A stretch of DNA of 64,000 nt from contig NZ_JWMA01000079.1 in assembly GCF_000812465.1 (NCBI RefSeq), positions 1 through 64,000 of the forward strand, read 5' to 3'. Within the stretch, counting starts at the first letter, position 1; the number at the start of each line of letters is the position of its first letter. This document shows, one piece after another, positions 35,535-45,585 of this stretch. The DNA is from Cupriavidus sp. IDO. Lineage in GTDB: Bacteria; Pseudomonadota; Gammaproteobacteria; Burkholderiales; Burkholderiaceae. A program made the position numbers and the translations under genes. Below the pieces are notes generated by a model that saw only the letters and a list, made by a program, of their open reading frames with translations, searched no databases and had not been told where the DNA came from.

Positions 35535-36844
35535 GCCCTGCCTCCTGCGATTTCCATCTGTACCTTGTCCCATGCGCTGCGCACGCGCGCCGCAGCCAAG
35601 CGCCACGCGAACAGGCCGCCCGCCCACAACGCGGCCGCCACCAGCCAGGGAGCGATCGTGCCTGCGTCGAAGCCGATGCCGAACAGCGACATGGCCGTGC
35701 CGTTTGCACTGTCGACCTGGACCTTGTAGACCAGCTCCACCGTCAGGATCATGGCAACCAGCAGCACCACGCCGGCGCCTGCCGCGCGTGCGTAGGCCGG
35801 CAGCATCTGGCCCAGCTTGCGCTTCGCCAGCAGCGGCATCTGCATCATCAGCAGGCTGGCCAGGCCGCCCGGGACGAACATCACCATCAGCACGAAGAAC
35901 AGGCCAAGGTACAGCAGCCACGCCTTGGTCAGGTCCGAGAGCGCCACCGCGAACAGCACGAACACCACGGCGCCCAGGATCGGCCCGAAGAACACGCCGG
36001 CGCCGCCAATGAAGGCCGCCAGCAGCACGCCGCCCGAGCGGACCGCGCTGACGTTCTCGGCGGAGACGATTTCGAAGTTGATGGCCGACAGCGCCCCGGC
36101 GATGCCTGCGAAGAATGCGGACAGGATCAGCACCAGGTAGCGCACGCGCTGCGTGTTGTAGCCGATGAACTCAACGCGCTCAGGGTTGTCGCGCACGGCG
36201 TTGGCGATCCGGCCCAGCGGCGTCTGCGTCCACGCGTACATCGCGATCATCGACAGCAGGCACCAGACCGCGATCAGGTAGTACACCTGACGGCCGGGCC
36301 CGAAGGTGATGCCAAGGAACGGGTCGCCGACCACGCGGTTGGTGGAGATACCGCCTTCGCCGCCGAAGAATTCGGGGAACATCAGCGAGCTGGCGAACAC
36401 CATTTCGCCGATGCCCATGGTGATCATGGCGAAGGTCGTGCCCGACTTCTTGGTGGTGACGTAGCCGAACAGCACGCCGAAGAACGCGCCGGCCAGCCCG
36501 CCCACCACCGGCAGCATCGACACCGGCAGCCAGATCTTGCCGGCGCCCACCATATTGAGCACGTGCACGGCAATGAAGGCACCCAGGCCGGCATACACGG
36601 CGTGGCCGAAGGACAGCATGCCGGTCTGGCCGAGCAGCATGTTGTACGACAGCGCAAAGATGATCATGATGCCCATCTGCGACATCAGCGTGATGGCAAA
36701 CCCACCGGTGAAGATCAGCGGCAGGACCAGCATCAGCAGGATCGTCAGGCTCCAGATCACCCAGCGCGCCAGGTTCATCGGGCGGTAGCGCATGGTGCGG
36801 CCGGTCACGACCGGCTCGCGGCTTTGTTGCATTGTCTGCTCCAT
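35531..36844 (-). CDS. livM: Branched-chain-type ABC transporter permease LivM with C-terminal extension
   Basis: The permease has 437 residues. The conserved FALSYNMLLGQTGMLSFGHAVYAGLGAF at about 62-90 (split by membrane segments) and FIGYNTQRVRYLVLILSAFFAG are LivM signatures, and canonical LivM proteins end near FVPGGLASLL. Here about 105 more residues follow, with at least two further hydrophobic segments (VVLLVAMILTVELVY and TIAPWLVAAALWAGGLFAW). It overlaps livG by 4 bp and lies 4 bp from livH, indicating a tightly coupled operon. Confidence 0.92.
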   Translation of the reverse strand: MEQTMQQSREPVVTGRTMRYRPMNLARWVIWSLTILLMLVLPLIFTGGFAITLMSQMGIMIIFALSYNMLLGQTGMLSFGHAVYAGLGAFIAVHVLNMVGAGKIWLPVSMLPVVGGLAGAFFGVLFGYVTTKKSGTTFAMITMGIGEMVFASSLMFPEFFGGEGGISTNRVVGDPFLGITFGPGRQVYYLIAVWCLLSMIAMYAWTQTPLGRIANAVRDNPERVEFIGYNTQRVRYLVLILSAFFAGIAGALSAINFEIVSAENVSAVRSGGVLLAAFIGGAGVFFGPILGAVVFVLFAVALSDLTKAWLLYLGLFFVLMVMFVPGGLASLLMMQMPLLAKRKLGQMLPAYARAAGAGVVLLVAMILTVELVYKVQVDSANGTAMSLFGIGFDAGTIAPWLVAAALWAGGLFAWRLAAARVRSAWDKVQMEIAGGRA

Positions 36845-36848
36845 GGTC

Positions 36849-37796
36849 TCAGCTCTCCCGGGTTCCCATCAGGCCGCGCGGGCGGAAGATCAGCATCACC
36901 ACCAGCAACAGGTAGGGCAGCACCGGCGCCACCTGGGCCACCGTGAGCTTCCACAATGAATAGAACGGCGTGGCGTCGCTGACGGCCAGGCCGATGCTGT
37001 TGAACAGTCCGGCCAGCGACGAATCGATGGTCACCGCAAAGGTCTGCAGCACGCCGATCAGGATCGACGCGATGAACGCGCCCACCAGCGACCCCATGCC
37101 TCCCACCACCGCCACCACGAAGACGATCGATCCCACCGCCGCCGCCATCGATGGCTCGGTGACGAACGCATTGCCGCCGATCACCCCCGCCAGCCCGGCC
37201 AGCGCGGCGCCGCCGCCAAACACCATCATGAATACGCGCGGCACGTTGTGGCCGAGGGCCTCGACCATCTCGGGGTGTGTCAGCGCGGCCTGGATCACCA
37301 GGCCGATGCGCGTGCGGGTCAGCACCAGGTAGATCGCCACCAGCATGCCGAACGACACCAGCATCATGAAGGCGCGGTACTTGGGGAACGAGGACGTGAA
37401 GACCGTGAAGAGCGGCCCGTCCAGCTCGGCCGGGATCCGATACGGCACCGCGGCCAGGCCCCAGACCAGCTTGACGCCCTCCTCGATCAGGTAGGCCAGC
37501 CCGAAGGTGAACAGCAGCTCGGCAACATGCCCGAACTTGTGCACCGTGCGCAGGCCGAAGCGTTCGACCAGCGCTCCAGCGCCGGCGACCAGCAAGGGCG
37601 CGAAGATCAGCGCCGGCCAGAAGCCGACCTTGGAGGCGATGGTGTAAGCGAAATAGGCACCCAGCATGTAGAAGCTGGCGTGCGCGAAATTGAGCACGCC
37701 CATCATGCTGAAGATCAGGGTGAGGCCCGATGACAGCATGAACAGCAGCAGCCCGTAGCTGATGCCGTTCAGCAAGGAGATGACGAAGAATTCCAC
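36849..37796 (-). CDS. livH: Branched-chain-type ABC transporter permease LivH
   Basis: The 315-residue permease has about eight membrane segments. NGISYGLLLFMLSSGLTLIFSMMGVLNFAHASFYMLGAY spans the typical N-terminal region, seen in pieces. GGMGSLVGAFIASILIG near the C-terminus is the EAA-like loop. The start is a GTG at 37796 behind AAGGATAAGCT. It follows livK by 179 bp; that gap shows no obvious regulatory site. Confidence 0.93.
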   Translation of the reverse strand: MEFFVISLLNGISYGLLLFMLSSGLTLIFSMMGVLNFAHASFYMLGAYFAYTIASKVGFWPALIFAPLLVAGAGALVERFGLRTVHKFGHVAELLFTFGLAYLIEEGVKLVWGLAAVPYRIPAELDGPLFTVFTSSFPKYRAFMMLVSFGMLVAIYLVLTRTRIGLVIQAALTHPEMVEALGHNVPRVFMMVFGGGAALAGLAGVIGGNAFVTEPSMAAAVGSIVFVVAVVGGMGSLVGAFIASILIGVLQTFAVTIDSSLAGLFNSIGLAVSDATPFYSLWKLTVAQVAPVLPYLLLVVMLIFRPRGLMGTRES

Positions 37797-37975
37797 AGCT
37801 TATCCTTCATTCTGGCGCCGCCACGCGTGTTGCGAGCCGGCTTCCGTCCGGTTGGAAAAAGGGTGAACGCCACCCTGCCGGGGCAGACTGCGCCCGGATG
37901 CTCCCCGGTTTCGACCGAACGTATGCAGGATCGGGCGGCCACGACATACCCCCGGGCCGCCCGCCGACGACAGGA

Positions 37976-39226
37976 TCAGCCCGGCCGCTTCATCTGGCAG
38001 GAAGTCGGCTGCGCCGCGACGTACTGGTCCATCAGCGCATTGGTCTTCCAGCCGTAGCCGGTGTTCTCCTGGTCGTACTTGATGTCCTTGCCGTCCACCT
38101 TGGTCCAGGTGGCCACCACCAGCGACTGCTGGGCCTGGTGGTCGGTGTTACGCATTTCCACCGTGCCGTTCATGCTTTCCACCTTGGCGCCCTCGAGCGC
38201 CTTGGCAACCTTGACCGGATCGGTGGAACCGCTGTCCTTGACGGCCTTGGCCAGCATCGCAATACCGGTGTAGGCAGCCATCACGTAGAAGTCGTCGTTG
38301 TACTTCTTCTTGAAGCCCTCGATCACGTCGGAGCCCTTGAAGCCCTTGTTGTTGGGGTTGTAGTAGCCGACGTACTTGACGTGCTCGGCACCGGCCGCGC
38401 CCATGGCGGTGGGTACGCCGGTGGTGGCGGCGTAGTAGGTGTAGTAGTTGGTGGTCAGGCCCGCGTCCTTGCCGGCCTTGATCAGCAGTGCGAGGTCGCT
38501 GCCCCAGTTGCCGGTGATCACGGTATCGGCGCCGGAGGCCTTGATCTTGGCGGCATACGGCGCAAAGTCCTTGACCTGCGCCAGCGGGTGCAGGTCTTCA
38601 CCGACGATCTGGATGTCCGGACGCTTGCGCTTGAGATAGTCCTTGGCGGCCTTGGCAACCTGGTGGCCGAACGAATAGTTCTGGTTGATCAGGTAGACCT
38701 TCTTGACGTTCGGATCCTTGGCCAGGAAGGTGGTCAGCGCCTCCATCTTCATGTCGGAGTTGGCGTCGAGCCGGAAATGCCAGTAGTTGCACTTGCCGTT
38801 GGTCATGTCCGGGTCTACCGCCGCATAGTTCAGGTAGACGATTTCCTTGCCCGGATTGCGCTCATTGTGCTTGGCCACCGCATCCTCCAGCGCCAGCCCG
38901 ACCGACGAGCCGTTGCCCTGCACGATGTAGCGGATGCCCTGGTCGACCGCCTGCTTGAGGATGGTCAGGCTCTCCTGCGGCGACAGCTTGTTGTCGAAAC
39001 CGACCACCTCGAACTTGTGCGGACCGCCCCAGCCCTTCTGGTTCGCCACGTCGGCAACATACTGCCAGCTCTTGAGCTGGTTCTGGCCAACCGGCGCCAT
39101 CAGCCCCGAAAGCGGATCGATGAAGGCAATCTTCACCGTATCGGCAGCTGCCGTGCCCGATACCAGCGCAGAACCCAGTGCCGCGAACATGGCAACACCG
39201 GCCACCAGCGGACGCATTTTGGTCAT
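37976..39226 (-). CDS. livK: ABC transporter substrate-binding protein, Leu/Ile/Val-binding type
   Basis: The 416-residue periplasmic protein has a signal peptide cleaved near SGTAAA-DTV (about residue 28). The mature protein reads VKIAFIDPLSGLMAPVGQNQ, VVGFDNKLSPQESLTILKQA and GSSVGLALEDAVAKHNERN, a type I periplasmic binding fold. GAAGGAGACAGGT precedes ATG at 39226. It leads the liv operon. Its neighbours are acyl-CoA metabolism genes, so the ligand need not be a branched-chain amino acid. Confidence 0.92.
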   Translation of the reverse strand: MTKMRPLVAGVAMFAALGSALVSGTAAADTVKIAFIDPLSGLMAPVGQNQLKSWQYVADVANQKGWGGPHKFEVVGFDNKLSPQESLTILKQAVDQGIRYIVQGNGSSVGLALEDAVAKHNERNPGKEIVYLNYAAVDPDMTNGKCNYWHFRLDANSDMKMEALTTFLAKDPNVKKVYLINQNYSFGHQVAKAAKDYLKRKRPDIQIVGEDLHPLAQVKDFAPYAAKIKASGADTVITGNWGSDLALLIKAGKDAGLTTNYYTYYAATTGVPTAMGAAGAEHVKYVGYYNPNNKGFKGSDVIEGFKKKYNDDFYVMAAYTGIAMLAKAVKDSGSTDPVKVAKALEGAKVESMNGTVEMRNTDHQAQQSLVVATWTKVDGKDIKYDQENTGYGWKTNALMDQYVAAQPTSCQMKRPG

Positions 39227-39363
39227 ACCTGTCTCCTTCACTCTTGTCGTTGGCTTGTCGTCGATTGCGGCATGCCGGACGCGCCCTCCAGTCGCGCGCC
39301 AGCCCGCCACCGGTGCGCCGTGCTGCAAGCTGGCACGGCGCACCGGCTGCTACCCTGTATGCC

Positions 39364-40989
39364 TCAGGCAGTTGGCAGGCGATAGTCCTTGAACTGTTCG
39401 CGCAGCTTGAGCTTCTGCATCTTCCCGGTGGCGGTCAGCGGGATCTCGGTGACAAATGCCACGTCATCGGGAATCCACCACTTGGCGACCTTGCCTTCGA
39501 AGAACTGCAGCATCTCTTCGCGGGAGACTTCCGCGCCAGGCTTTTTGACCACCACCAGCAGCGGCCGCTCATCCCATTTGGGGTGATACGCCGAGATGCA
39601 GGCAGCCATGTGCACGGCCGGGTGCGCTGCGGCGACGTTCTCGATATCGATCGAGGAAATCCATTCGCCGCCGGACTTGATCACGTCCTTGCTGCGGTCG
39701 GTGATCTGCATATAGCCATCGGCGTCGATGGTGGCCACGTCGCCGGTCGGGAACCAGCCGTCGGTCAGGGGGCTGGTGCCGTTGCGGTAGTACTGCGCGA
39801 TGATCCAGGGGCCGCGCACCATCAGGTCGCCGAAGGCCTTGCCGTCCCAAGGCAGTTCCTTGCCGTCGCCGTCGACGATCTTCATGTCGACGCCGAAGAT
39901 CACGCGGCCCTGCTTTTCCTGGATCTTGTGGCGGTCGGCGTCCGACAACTCCTGGTGCTTGGCAAGCAGCTTGCAAGACGTGCCCAGCGGCGACATCTCG
40001 GTCATGCCCCAGGCATGGATCACCTCGACGTCCAGTGCTTCGAGCGCACGGATCATCGCGGGCGGCGCAGCGGAACCGCCGATCACGGTACGGCGGAACG
40101 TGGAGAACTTCAGCTTGTTCGACTGCACGTACTGCAGCAGGCCGAGCCACACCGTCGGCACGCCGGCGGAGAAGCTCACCTTTTCCTGCTCGAACAGTTC
40201 GTACAGCGAGGCGCCATCCAGCTTGGGCCCCGGGAACACCAGCTTGGCGCCCACCAGCGGCACCGAGTACGGCAGGCCCCAGGCATTGACATGGAACATC
40301 GGCACCACGGGCAGGATCACGTCCTGGGCCGAGCAGCCCAGCGCATCGGGCAACGCCGAGGCATAGGAATGCAGCACGGTGGAGCGATGCGAGTACAGCG
40401 CGCCCTTCGGATTGCCGGTCGTGCCCGAGGTGTAGCACAGGCTCGACGCCAGGTTCTCGTCGAACTGCGGCCACTCGTAGTTGCCGTCCTGCGCATCGAT
40501 CAGGTCTTCATAGCAGAGCAGCGGCACCTTGGACTCGGCCGGAATATGGGCACGGTCGGACATCAGCACCCAGCCCTTCACATTGGGGCAATGCGGCGCC
40601 ACGCCTTCCACCAGCGGCAGGAAGGTCAGGTCGAAGAACACATAGCCGTCTTCGGCGTGGTTGACGATGTAGGCGATCTGCTCCGGGAACAGACGCGGGT
40701 TGACGGTATGGCAGACGGCACCCATGCCCGACACGCCGTAATAGATTTCCAGGTGCCGGTAGCCATTCCAGGCCAGGGTGCCGACGCGGTCGCCCTGCTT
40801 CACGCCCAGCGCGCCCAGCGCCTGGGCCAGCTTGCGCGCGCGCAGTTCGCAGTCGCGGTAGGTATAGCGGTGGAGGTCGCCCTCGGTACGTCGCGAGACG
40901 ATTTCGGTGCTGCCGTAATAGCGCGCAGCGTGCTTGATGATGGTGGAAATGAGCAGCGGCGCGCTCATCATTTGACCCATCAATGCCAT
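39364..40989 (-). CDS. Acyl-CoA ligase, AMP-binding family (medium/long-chain fatty acid type)
   Basis: The 541-residue ligase activates a carboxylic acid via an acyl-adenylate. [20 protein letters not shown] at about 182-201 is the P-loop signature, [12 protein letters not shown] and [32 protein letters not shown] hold the adenylate motifs (seen in segments), and the catalytic lysine is in [12 protein letters not shown] near the C-terminus. The set resembles FadD and DmdB types. AGGAGACTATTTC precedes ATG at 40989; a long in-frame upstream extension is rejected. A TetR-type operator lies 40 bp upstream. Confidence 0.93.
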   Translation of the reverse strand: MALMGQMMSAPLLISTIIKHAARYYGSTEIVSRRTEGDLHRYTYRDCELRARKLAQALGALGVKQGDRVGTLAWNGYRHLEIYYGVSGMGAVCHTVNPRLFPEQIAYIVNHAEDGYVFFDLTFLPLVEGVAPHCPNVKGWVLMSDRAHIPAESKVPLLCYEDLIDAQDGNYEWPQFDENLASSLCYTSGTTGNPKGALYSHRSTVLHSYASALPDALGCSAQDVILPVVPMFHVNAWGLPYSVPLVGAKLVFPGPKLDGASLYELFEQEKVSFSAGVPTVWLGLLQYVQSNKLKFSTFRRTVIGGSAAPPAMIRALEALDVEVIHAWGMTEMSPLGTSCKLLAKHQELSDADRHKIQEKQGRVIFGVDMKIVDGDGKELPWDGKAFGDLMVRGPWIIAQYYRNGTSPLTDGWFPTGDVATIDADGYMQITDRSKDVIKSGGEWISSIDIENVAAAHPAVHMAACISAYHPKWDERPLLVVVKKPGAEVSREEMLQFFEGKVAKWWIPDDVAFVTEIPLTATGKMQKLKLREQFKDYRLPTA

Positions 40990-41028
40990 GAAATAGTCTC
41001 CTGAATGTGGTGAGTTCCGTGTAAAAAC

Positions 41029-41060
41029 GAACAATCGTTCTATTTTTTGGCGATTGTTCC
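41029..41060. promoter_or_regulatory. TetR-type operator upstream of the acyl-CoA ligase
   Basis: GAACAATCGTTC (41029-41040), followed by TATTTTTT, matches the palindromes at 16709 and 32177. A partial inverted copy, GGCGATTGTTCC (41049-41060), lies exactly 20 bp away, about two helical turns. The promoter hexamers on the minus strand are not clear. Confidence 0.55.
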
Positions 41061-41217
41061 CATGCATCGAATCAACGTCAACGTGAATCCGTTGTGCACT
41101 GCCATATTCGAGGCCGCAATTCTGCGGAGCGCCATGCATCGGATTCATGCGCGCAATTAGTGAGGAGAAACATTGCGCCGTGTGTGGCGGTCTGACTAGG
41201 GGAATCCGATGTGCAAG

Positions 41218-41285
41218 TACAATACTGCGTGCCATGTTGCACCTCAACATGTCGTTTTCCCTAGCCCGCAAGCGCACTTGCGGGC
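41218..41285 (+). promoter_or_regulatory. Candidate -10 box and two stem-loops in the selO leader
   Basis: TACAAT at 41218-41223 may be a -10 element, but no good -35 is visible. Downstream lie two perfect hairpins: CATGTTG-cacct-CAACATG (41233-41251, then TCGTTTTCCC) and GCCCGCAAG-cgca-CTTGCGGGC (41264-41285). They stand 136-190 bp before the selO start, within the 431-bp gap to the acyl-CoA ligase gene. Confidence 0.4.
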
Positions 41286-41420
41286 CGCGAGACGAACCGG
41301 CGCTGCACTGCCACCATCGCGGCTTTCGACTAGCCATGCACGTTCGCGATCAGCATTCACCAACGGCCTCAGATCACCGCGCCAGGAATCACGCTGCACC
41401 GCAGCCCGCCCCCAACTTCG

Positions 41421-42965
41421 ATGCCCGATAACCAGACTGATACGCCCTCCCAGCCCTTCATCGTGCCGTTCGCCACGGAGCCAGGCTTTGCCGCGCTCGG
41501 CGCGCAGTTCTACACCCGCCTGCGCCCGACCCCGCTGCCGTCGCCCTACCTGGTCGACATTGCGCCGGCGGCGGCTGCACTGCTGGGTTGGGATACGGAT
41601 GTGGCGACGCGACAAGAGTTCATCGAAACATTCGTCGGCAATGCCGTCCCCGACTGGGCAGATCCGCTGGCTTCGGTCTATTCCGGCCATCAGTTCGGCG
41701 TCTGGGCGGGCCAACTTGGGGACGGGCGCGCAATCCGGCTCGCGCAGGCAAGCACGCCCGCCGGCCCGTGGGAAATCCAGCTCAAGGGCGCCGGGCTGAC
41801 ACCCTATTCGCGCATGGCGGACGGACGGGCGGTGCTGCGTTCGTCGATCCGCGAGTACCTCTGCTCGGAGGCGATGGCGGCGCTGGGCGTGCCGACCACG
41901 CGCGCGCTCAGCATCGTCGGTTCCGATGCGCCGGTGCGGCGCGAAACCATCGAGACCTCGGCGGTGGTCACGCGGCTGTCGCCTACCTTTATCCGCTTCG
42001 GGCACTTCGAACACTTCGCCGCGCACGACGACGTGGCCTCGCTGCGGCAACTGGCCGACTTCGTCATCGACAACTTCATGCCGGCCTGCCGCGAGACGCC
42101 GCAGCCCTATCTCGCGCTGCTGCGCGAGGCCTCGCTGCGTACGGCCGACCTGGTCGCGCACTGGCAGGCCGTGGGCTTCTGCCATGGCGTCATGAACACC
42201 GACAATATGTCGATCCTCGGGCTGACCATCGACTACGGCCCCTTCGGATTCCTCGACGCCTTCGACGCCAACCACATCTGCAACCACTCCGACACCCAGG
42301 GCCGCTACGCCTACAGCCAGCAGCCGCAGGTTGCGTTCTGGAACCTGCATTGCCTGGCCCAGGCCCTGCTGCCGCTCTGGCTGGACCGGAATGCCACGGA
42401 CAGCGAAGCGGCGCGTGAAGCGGCCGTGGCCTCCGCCCGCGAGGCGCTCGATCCGTTCCGCGACCGCTATGCGTCGGAGTTCTTCCGCCACTATCGCGGC
42501 AAGCTCGGGCTGCACGCGCCCGCGGGCGGCGACAAGGAAGACGAGCCCCTGCTGACCGGGCTGTTCCAGCTGCTGCACGAACAGCGCGTCGACTACACCT
42601 TGTTCTGGCGCAACCTCGCCCGCATCTCCTCGGCAGACGGTTCGCAGGACGCGCCGGTGCGAGACCTGTTCCTCGATCGCGCGGCCTGGGACGCCTGGGC
42701 GGCTGGCTATCGCACCCGCCTGCAGGCAGAACAATCGGACGATGCGAGCCGCCGGGCGGCAATGCTGGCGGTCAACCCGAAGTATGTGCTGCGCAACCAC
42801 CTTGCCGAGACCGCCATCCGGGCCGCCCGCGAGAAGGATTTCAGCGAGGTGCAGCGCCTGCTCGCCGTGCTCTCCCGACCGTTCGACGAGCAGCCCGAGG
42901 CGGAAAGCTATGCGGCGCTGCCGCCCGACTGGGCGTCGGGGCTCGAGGTGAGCTGCTCGTCGTGA
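41421..42965 (+). CDS. selO: Protein adenylyltransferase SelO (YdiU/UPF0061)
   Basis: The 514-residue pseudokinase-fold enzyme transfers AMP to Ser, Thr or Tyr of target proteins. [19 protein letters not shown] at about 90-108, [27 protein letters not shown] (in pieces) and [24 protein letters not shown] with the metal-binding N and D are the family signature. The bacterial form here ends ...LEVSCSS. It heads a rightward run with msrB, and this pairing fits SelO's reported redox role. Its leader contains two stem-loops. Confidence 0.95.
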   Translation: MPDNQTDTPSQPFIVPFATEPGFAALGAQFYTRLRPTPLPSPYLVDIAPAAAALLGWDTDVATRQEFIETFVGNAVPDWADPLASVYSGHQFGVWAGQLGDGRAIRLAQASTPAGPWEIQLKGAGLTPYSRMADGRAVLRSSIREYLCSEAMAALGVPTTRALSIVGSDAPVRRETIETSAVVTRLSPTFIRFGHFEHFAAHDDVASLRQLADFVIDNFMPACRETPQPYLALLREASLRTADLVAHWQAVGFCHGVMNTDNMSILGLTIDYGPFGFLDAFDANHICNHSDTQGRYAYSQQPQVAFWNLHCLAQALLPLWLDRNATDSEAAREAAVASAREALDPFRDRYASEFFRHYRGKLGLHAPAGGDKEDEPLLTGLFQLLHEQRVDYTLFWRNLARISSADGSQDAPVRDLFLDRAAWDAWAAGYRTRLQAEQSDDASRRAAMLAVNPKYVLRNHLAETAIRAAREKDFSEVQRLLAVLSRPFDEQPEAESYAALPPDWASGLEVSCSS

Positions 42966-43053
42966 TCCGGCCGACGGCGAGCGGGCGCCAGCTGGTGTAA
43001 GGTTCAAGCTGCCGCCACGACCAATACGAGCCCCCAACCCGACAGGACTGAGC

Positions 43054-43503
43054 ATGACCACGAAGAAGACCGATGCCGAGTGGCGCGAACAACTCTCCGA
43101 CATCGAATATCGCGTGACCCGTGAAGCCGCCACCGAGCGCCCGTTCACCGGCCGCTACTGGGATCACTGGGATAACGGCATCTACCACTGCGTCGGCTGC
43201 GGCACGCCGCTGTTCGAATCGGCCACCAAGTTCGATGCCGGCTGCGGCTGGCCGAGCTATTTCCGGCCGATCAACGGCGAGGTGATTGCCGAGCACACCG
43301 ACCGCAGCCACGGCATGGTGCGGGTGGAAGTCCGCTGCAAGGAATGCGGCAGCCATCTGGGCCACGTCTTCGAGGACGGACCCGCGCCGACCGGGTTGCG
43401 CTATTGCATTAACTCGGCTGCGCTAAAATTCGATGATCGCGACCCGGCAGAGCGTGCGGCGGATGCGTCCCACGCGCCCCGCGATCCCGATCCGCAACGC
43501 TGA
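43054..43503 (+). CDS. msrB: Peptide-methionine (R)-S-oxide reductase
   Basis: The enzyme reduces methionine-R-sulfoxide in proteins. In 149 residues it shows the zinc cysteines C46, C49, C95 and C98 (CVGC and CKEC), the resolving-type cysteine C64 in AGCGWPSY, and the catalytic C118 in [11 protein letters not shown]. It has no signal peptide. It lies 88 bp behind selO and 40 bp ahead of yciB, on the same strand. Confidence 0.96.
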   Translation: MTTKKTDAEWREQLSDIEYRVTREAATERPFTGRYWDHWDNGIYHCVGCGTPLFESATKFDAGCGWPSYFRPINGEVIAEHTDRSHGMVRVEVRCKECGSHLGHVFEDGPAPTGLRYCINSAALKFDDRDPAERAADASHAPRDPDPQR

Positions 43504-43543
43504 GCGCCCCCTGCGCCACAGTTGCCAACCAAGACAAGCCCGC

Positions 43544-44083
43544 ATGAAATTCCTGTTCGACCTGTTCCCGGTCATCCTGTTCTTCGCCGCCTTCAAGGTG
43601 GCGGACATCTACACCGCCACCGCCGTGGCCATCGGCGCCACGGTGCTGCAGATCGGTTGGGTATGGCTGCGCCACCGCAAGGTGGAGCCGATGCAATGGG
43701 TCAGCCTGCTGATCATCGGGGTGTTCGGCGGCGCCACGCTGGTGTTGCACAACGAGACCTTCATCAAGTGGAAGCCGACCGTGCTGTACTGGCTCTTTGC
43801 CGCCGCGCTGATCGGCTCCGTGGTCGGATGGCGCAAGAACCTGATCCGGGCCATGATGGAAAAGCAGGTCACCCTGCCCGACCCGGTCTGGGGCCGGCTC
43901 AACGCGGCCTGGGCCGCGTTCTTCGGCGCCATGGGCGTGCTGAACCTGTACGTGGCGTTTCAGTTCTCCACCGACGCCTGGGTCAACTTCAAGCTGTTCG
44001 GCAGCATGGGGCTGATGCTGGTCTTCATCGTCGCCCAGAGCATCTGGCTGTCCCGCCACATGCAGGAAAATACGCAGGACTGA
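43544..44083 (+). CDS. yciB: Septation protein A / inner membrane-spanning protein YciB
   Basis: The 179-residue integral membrane protein has about five hydrophobic segments. The start [18 protein letters not shown] and the conserved [15 protein letters not shown] near the end are the YciB/IspZ signature; [19 protein letters not shown] at about 95-113 is the central loop. The family influences cell envelope and division. RBS is weak. It lies between msrB and bolA, a common beta-proteobacterial order. Confidence 0.95.
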   Translation: MKFLFDLFPVILFFAAFKVADIYTATAVAIGATVLQIGWVWLRHRKVEPMQWVSLLIIGVFGGATLVLHNETFIKWKPTVLYWLFAAALIGSVVGWRKNLIRAMMEKQVTLPDPVWGRLNAAWAAFFGAMGVLNLYVAFQFSTDAWVNFKLFGSMGLMLVFIVAQSIWLSRHMQENTQD

Positions 44084-44129
44084 GCCTGCGCGCCCGCTCT
44101 GAACCGAACCACACTGAAGGAAAACGCAA

Positions 44130-44444
44130 ATGGCAGCCGATCCCGCCACCATCGAGGCGATGCTGCGTGACGCGCTCGCCCCGACCCACCTGAGCGTGCG
44201 CGACGACAGCGCCCTGCACGCCGGACATGCCGGCGCGGCATCCGGCGGGGGACATTACGATGTCACGATTGTCAGCGAGCGATTCGCAGGTCACACCCGC
44301 GTTGCGCGACACCGCATGGTGTATGATGCGCTGCGCGGTCTGTTCCCCGCGCAGATCCACGCACTGGCCGTGACCGCGTTCACCGATCAAGAATATCAAT
44401 CCCGCGAACTTTCACGCGATTCTTCCCGCAACTCTCAGACCTGA
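44130..44444 (+). CDS. bolA: BolA family protein
   Basis: The 104-residue protein has the BolA core: SGGGHYDVTIVSERFAGHTRVARHRMVYDAL in pieces, with the conserved histidines, and IHALAVTAFTDQEY. Such proteins pair with monothiol glutaredoxins in iron-sulfur trafficking or act in envelope regulation. GAAGGAAAACGCAA precedes the ATG. It is followed 4 bp later by the parvulin gene, so the two are likely coupled. Confidence 0.93.
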   Translation: MAADPATIEAMLRDALAPTHLSVRDDSALHAGHAGAASGGGHYDVTIVSERFAGHTRVARHRMVYDALRGLFPAQIHALAVTAFTDQEYQSRELSRDSSRNSQT

Positions 44445-44448
44445 CTCC

Positions 44449-45243
44449 ATGAAGACCACCGTCCTCTCGTTCAGCCTGGCGGCTGTGCTTGCAGCCGGCA
44501 GCCTGCCGGCCGTCGCCCAGAATGCCGCCGTCGTGAATGGCAAGTCCATTCCCTCGGCAAAGCTGGACAAGTTGATCGCCGGCACCGGCCAGCCCGACAA
44601 TCCCGAGCTGCGGGACCGGGCGCGCAATATGCTGATCGACCGCGAACTGCTGCTGCAGGAAGCCAACAAGCGCGGCCTGACCCAGCGCGACGACGTGCAG
44701 GAACAACTGGAGCAGGCCAAGCTGAACGTGCTGGCCGGCGCGGTGTTCGAAGACTACGTGAAGACGCACGGCGCCAGCGACGCAGAGCTGCGCAAGCAGT
44801 ACGACAAGATCAAGTCGCAGTTCGGCAATGGCAAGGAATACCACGCCCGCCATATCCTGGTGGAGAAGGAAGCCGACGCCAAGGCCATCATCGCCAAGAT
44901 CAAGGCCGGCGCCAAGTTCGAAGACATGGCCAAGGCCTCGTCCAAGGATCCGGGCTCGGCAGCCAACGGCGGCGACCTGGACTGGGCCAACAGCAGCAGC
45001 TACGTGCCTGAGTTCTCGGCAGCCATGACCGGCCTGAAGAAGGGCCAGATGACCGATACCCCGGTCAAGACGCAGTTTGGCTGGCACATCATTGAACTGG
45101 TCGATACGCGCGACGCCAAGATCCCGTCGTTCGAAGAGGTCAAGCCGCAGCTGATGCAGATGATGATGGGCGACCAGAACTGGCAGCGCGAACAGTTCCA
45201 GGCCATGATGAAGTCCCTCAAGGACAAGGCCAACATCAAGTAA
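44449..45243 (+). CDS. Periplasmic peptidyl-prolyl cis-trans isomerase, parvulin type
   Basis: The 264-residue protein has a signal peptide (about 1-23, cleaved near AVA-QN), an N-terminal SurA-like helical part, and a PpiC domain at about 130-225. EYHARHILVEKEADAKAII and DTPVKTQFGWHIIELVDTR are the parvulin signatures. It assists folding of exported proteins. It follows bolA by 4 bp. Confidence 0.94.
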   Translation: MKTTVLSFSLAAVLAAGSLPAVAQNAAVVNGKSIPSAKLDKLIAGTGQPDNPELRDRARNMLIDRELLLQEANKRGLTQRDDVQEQLEQAKLNVLAGAVFEDYVKTHGASDAELRKQYDKIKSQFGNGKEYHARHILVEKEADAKAIIAKIKAGAKFEDMAKASSKDPGSAANGGDLDWANSSSYVPEFSAAMTGLKKGQMTDTPVKTQFGWHIIELVDTRDAKIPSFEEVKPQLMQMMMGDQNWQREQFQAMMKSLKDKANIK

Positions 45244-45294
45244 GCAGCGACCGGTTGCCCCCGCCGGCCTGCAAATCGAGAAGGATGCGGCAGC

Positions 45295-45585
45295 GTGGAG
45301 CCCACCGAAGGTTACTGGCAACTCTGGTATCTCACTTCCCGCGGCATGTGCTACTGCGCGCTTGCCTCGGCCTCGCTTGACGGCGCCGCCCCCGGGTGGC
45401 GCCAGTTGCACCCCCACCTCCCCCTGCGTGACCGCTACGCTCCCGAGAAGATCCTGCGCGCCGTCGTGGCGTTCAAGGAGGCTCGCGGTGAGATCGTGCC
45501 GACACCCGGCTGCGACCCCAGGCGGCTGCTTCATTTCGCGTATGCGTCGTGGAGTTCGCGGATGATGGCTCCGATCTATTCCTGA
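45295..45585 (+). CDS. Small hypothetical protein
   Basis: The 96-residue product would start at GTG 45295. I do not recognise its family. Residues 6-30 are aromatic-rich (GYWQLWYLTSRGMCYCALAS) and there is no signal peptide. Codon third positions are strongly GC, as in neighbouring genes, which supports coding. It follows the parvulin gene by 51 bp and precedes a hairpin-rich stretch before convergent purL. Confidence 0.5.
   Translation: MEPTEGYWQLWYLTSRGMCYCALASASLDGAAPGWRQLHPHLPLRDRYAPEKILRAVVAFKEARGEIVPTPGCDPRRLLHFAYASWSSRMMAPIYS

Noticed and set aside
40990-41337. N-terminal extension of the acyl-CoA ligase by about 115 codons
   Set aside because: It runs through the operator and hairpin region, is not similar to ligases, and a good RBS precedes 40989.
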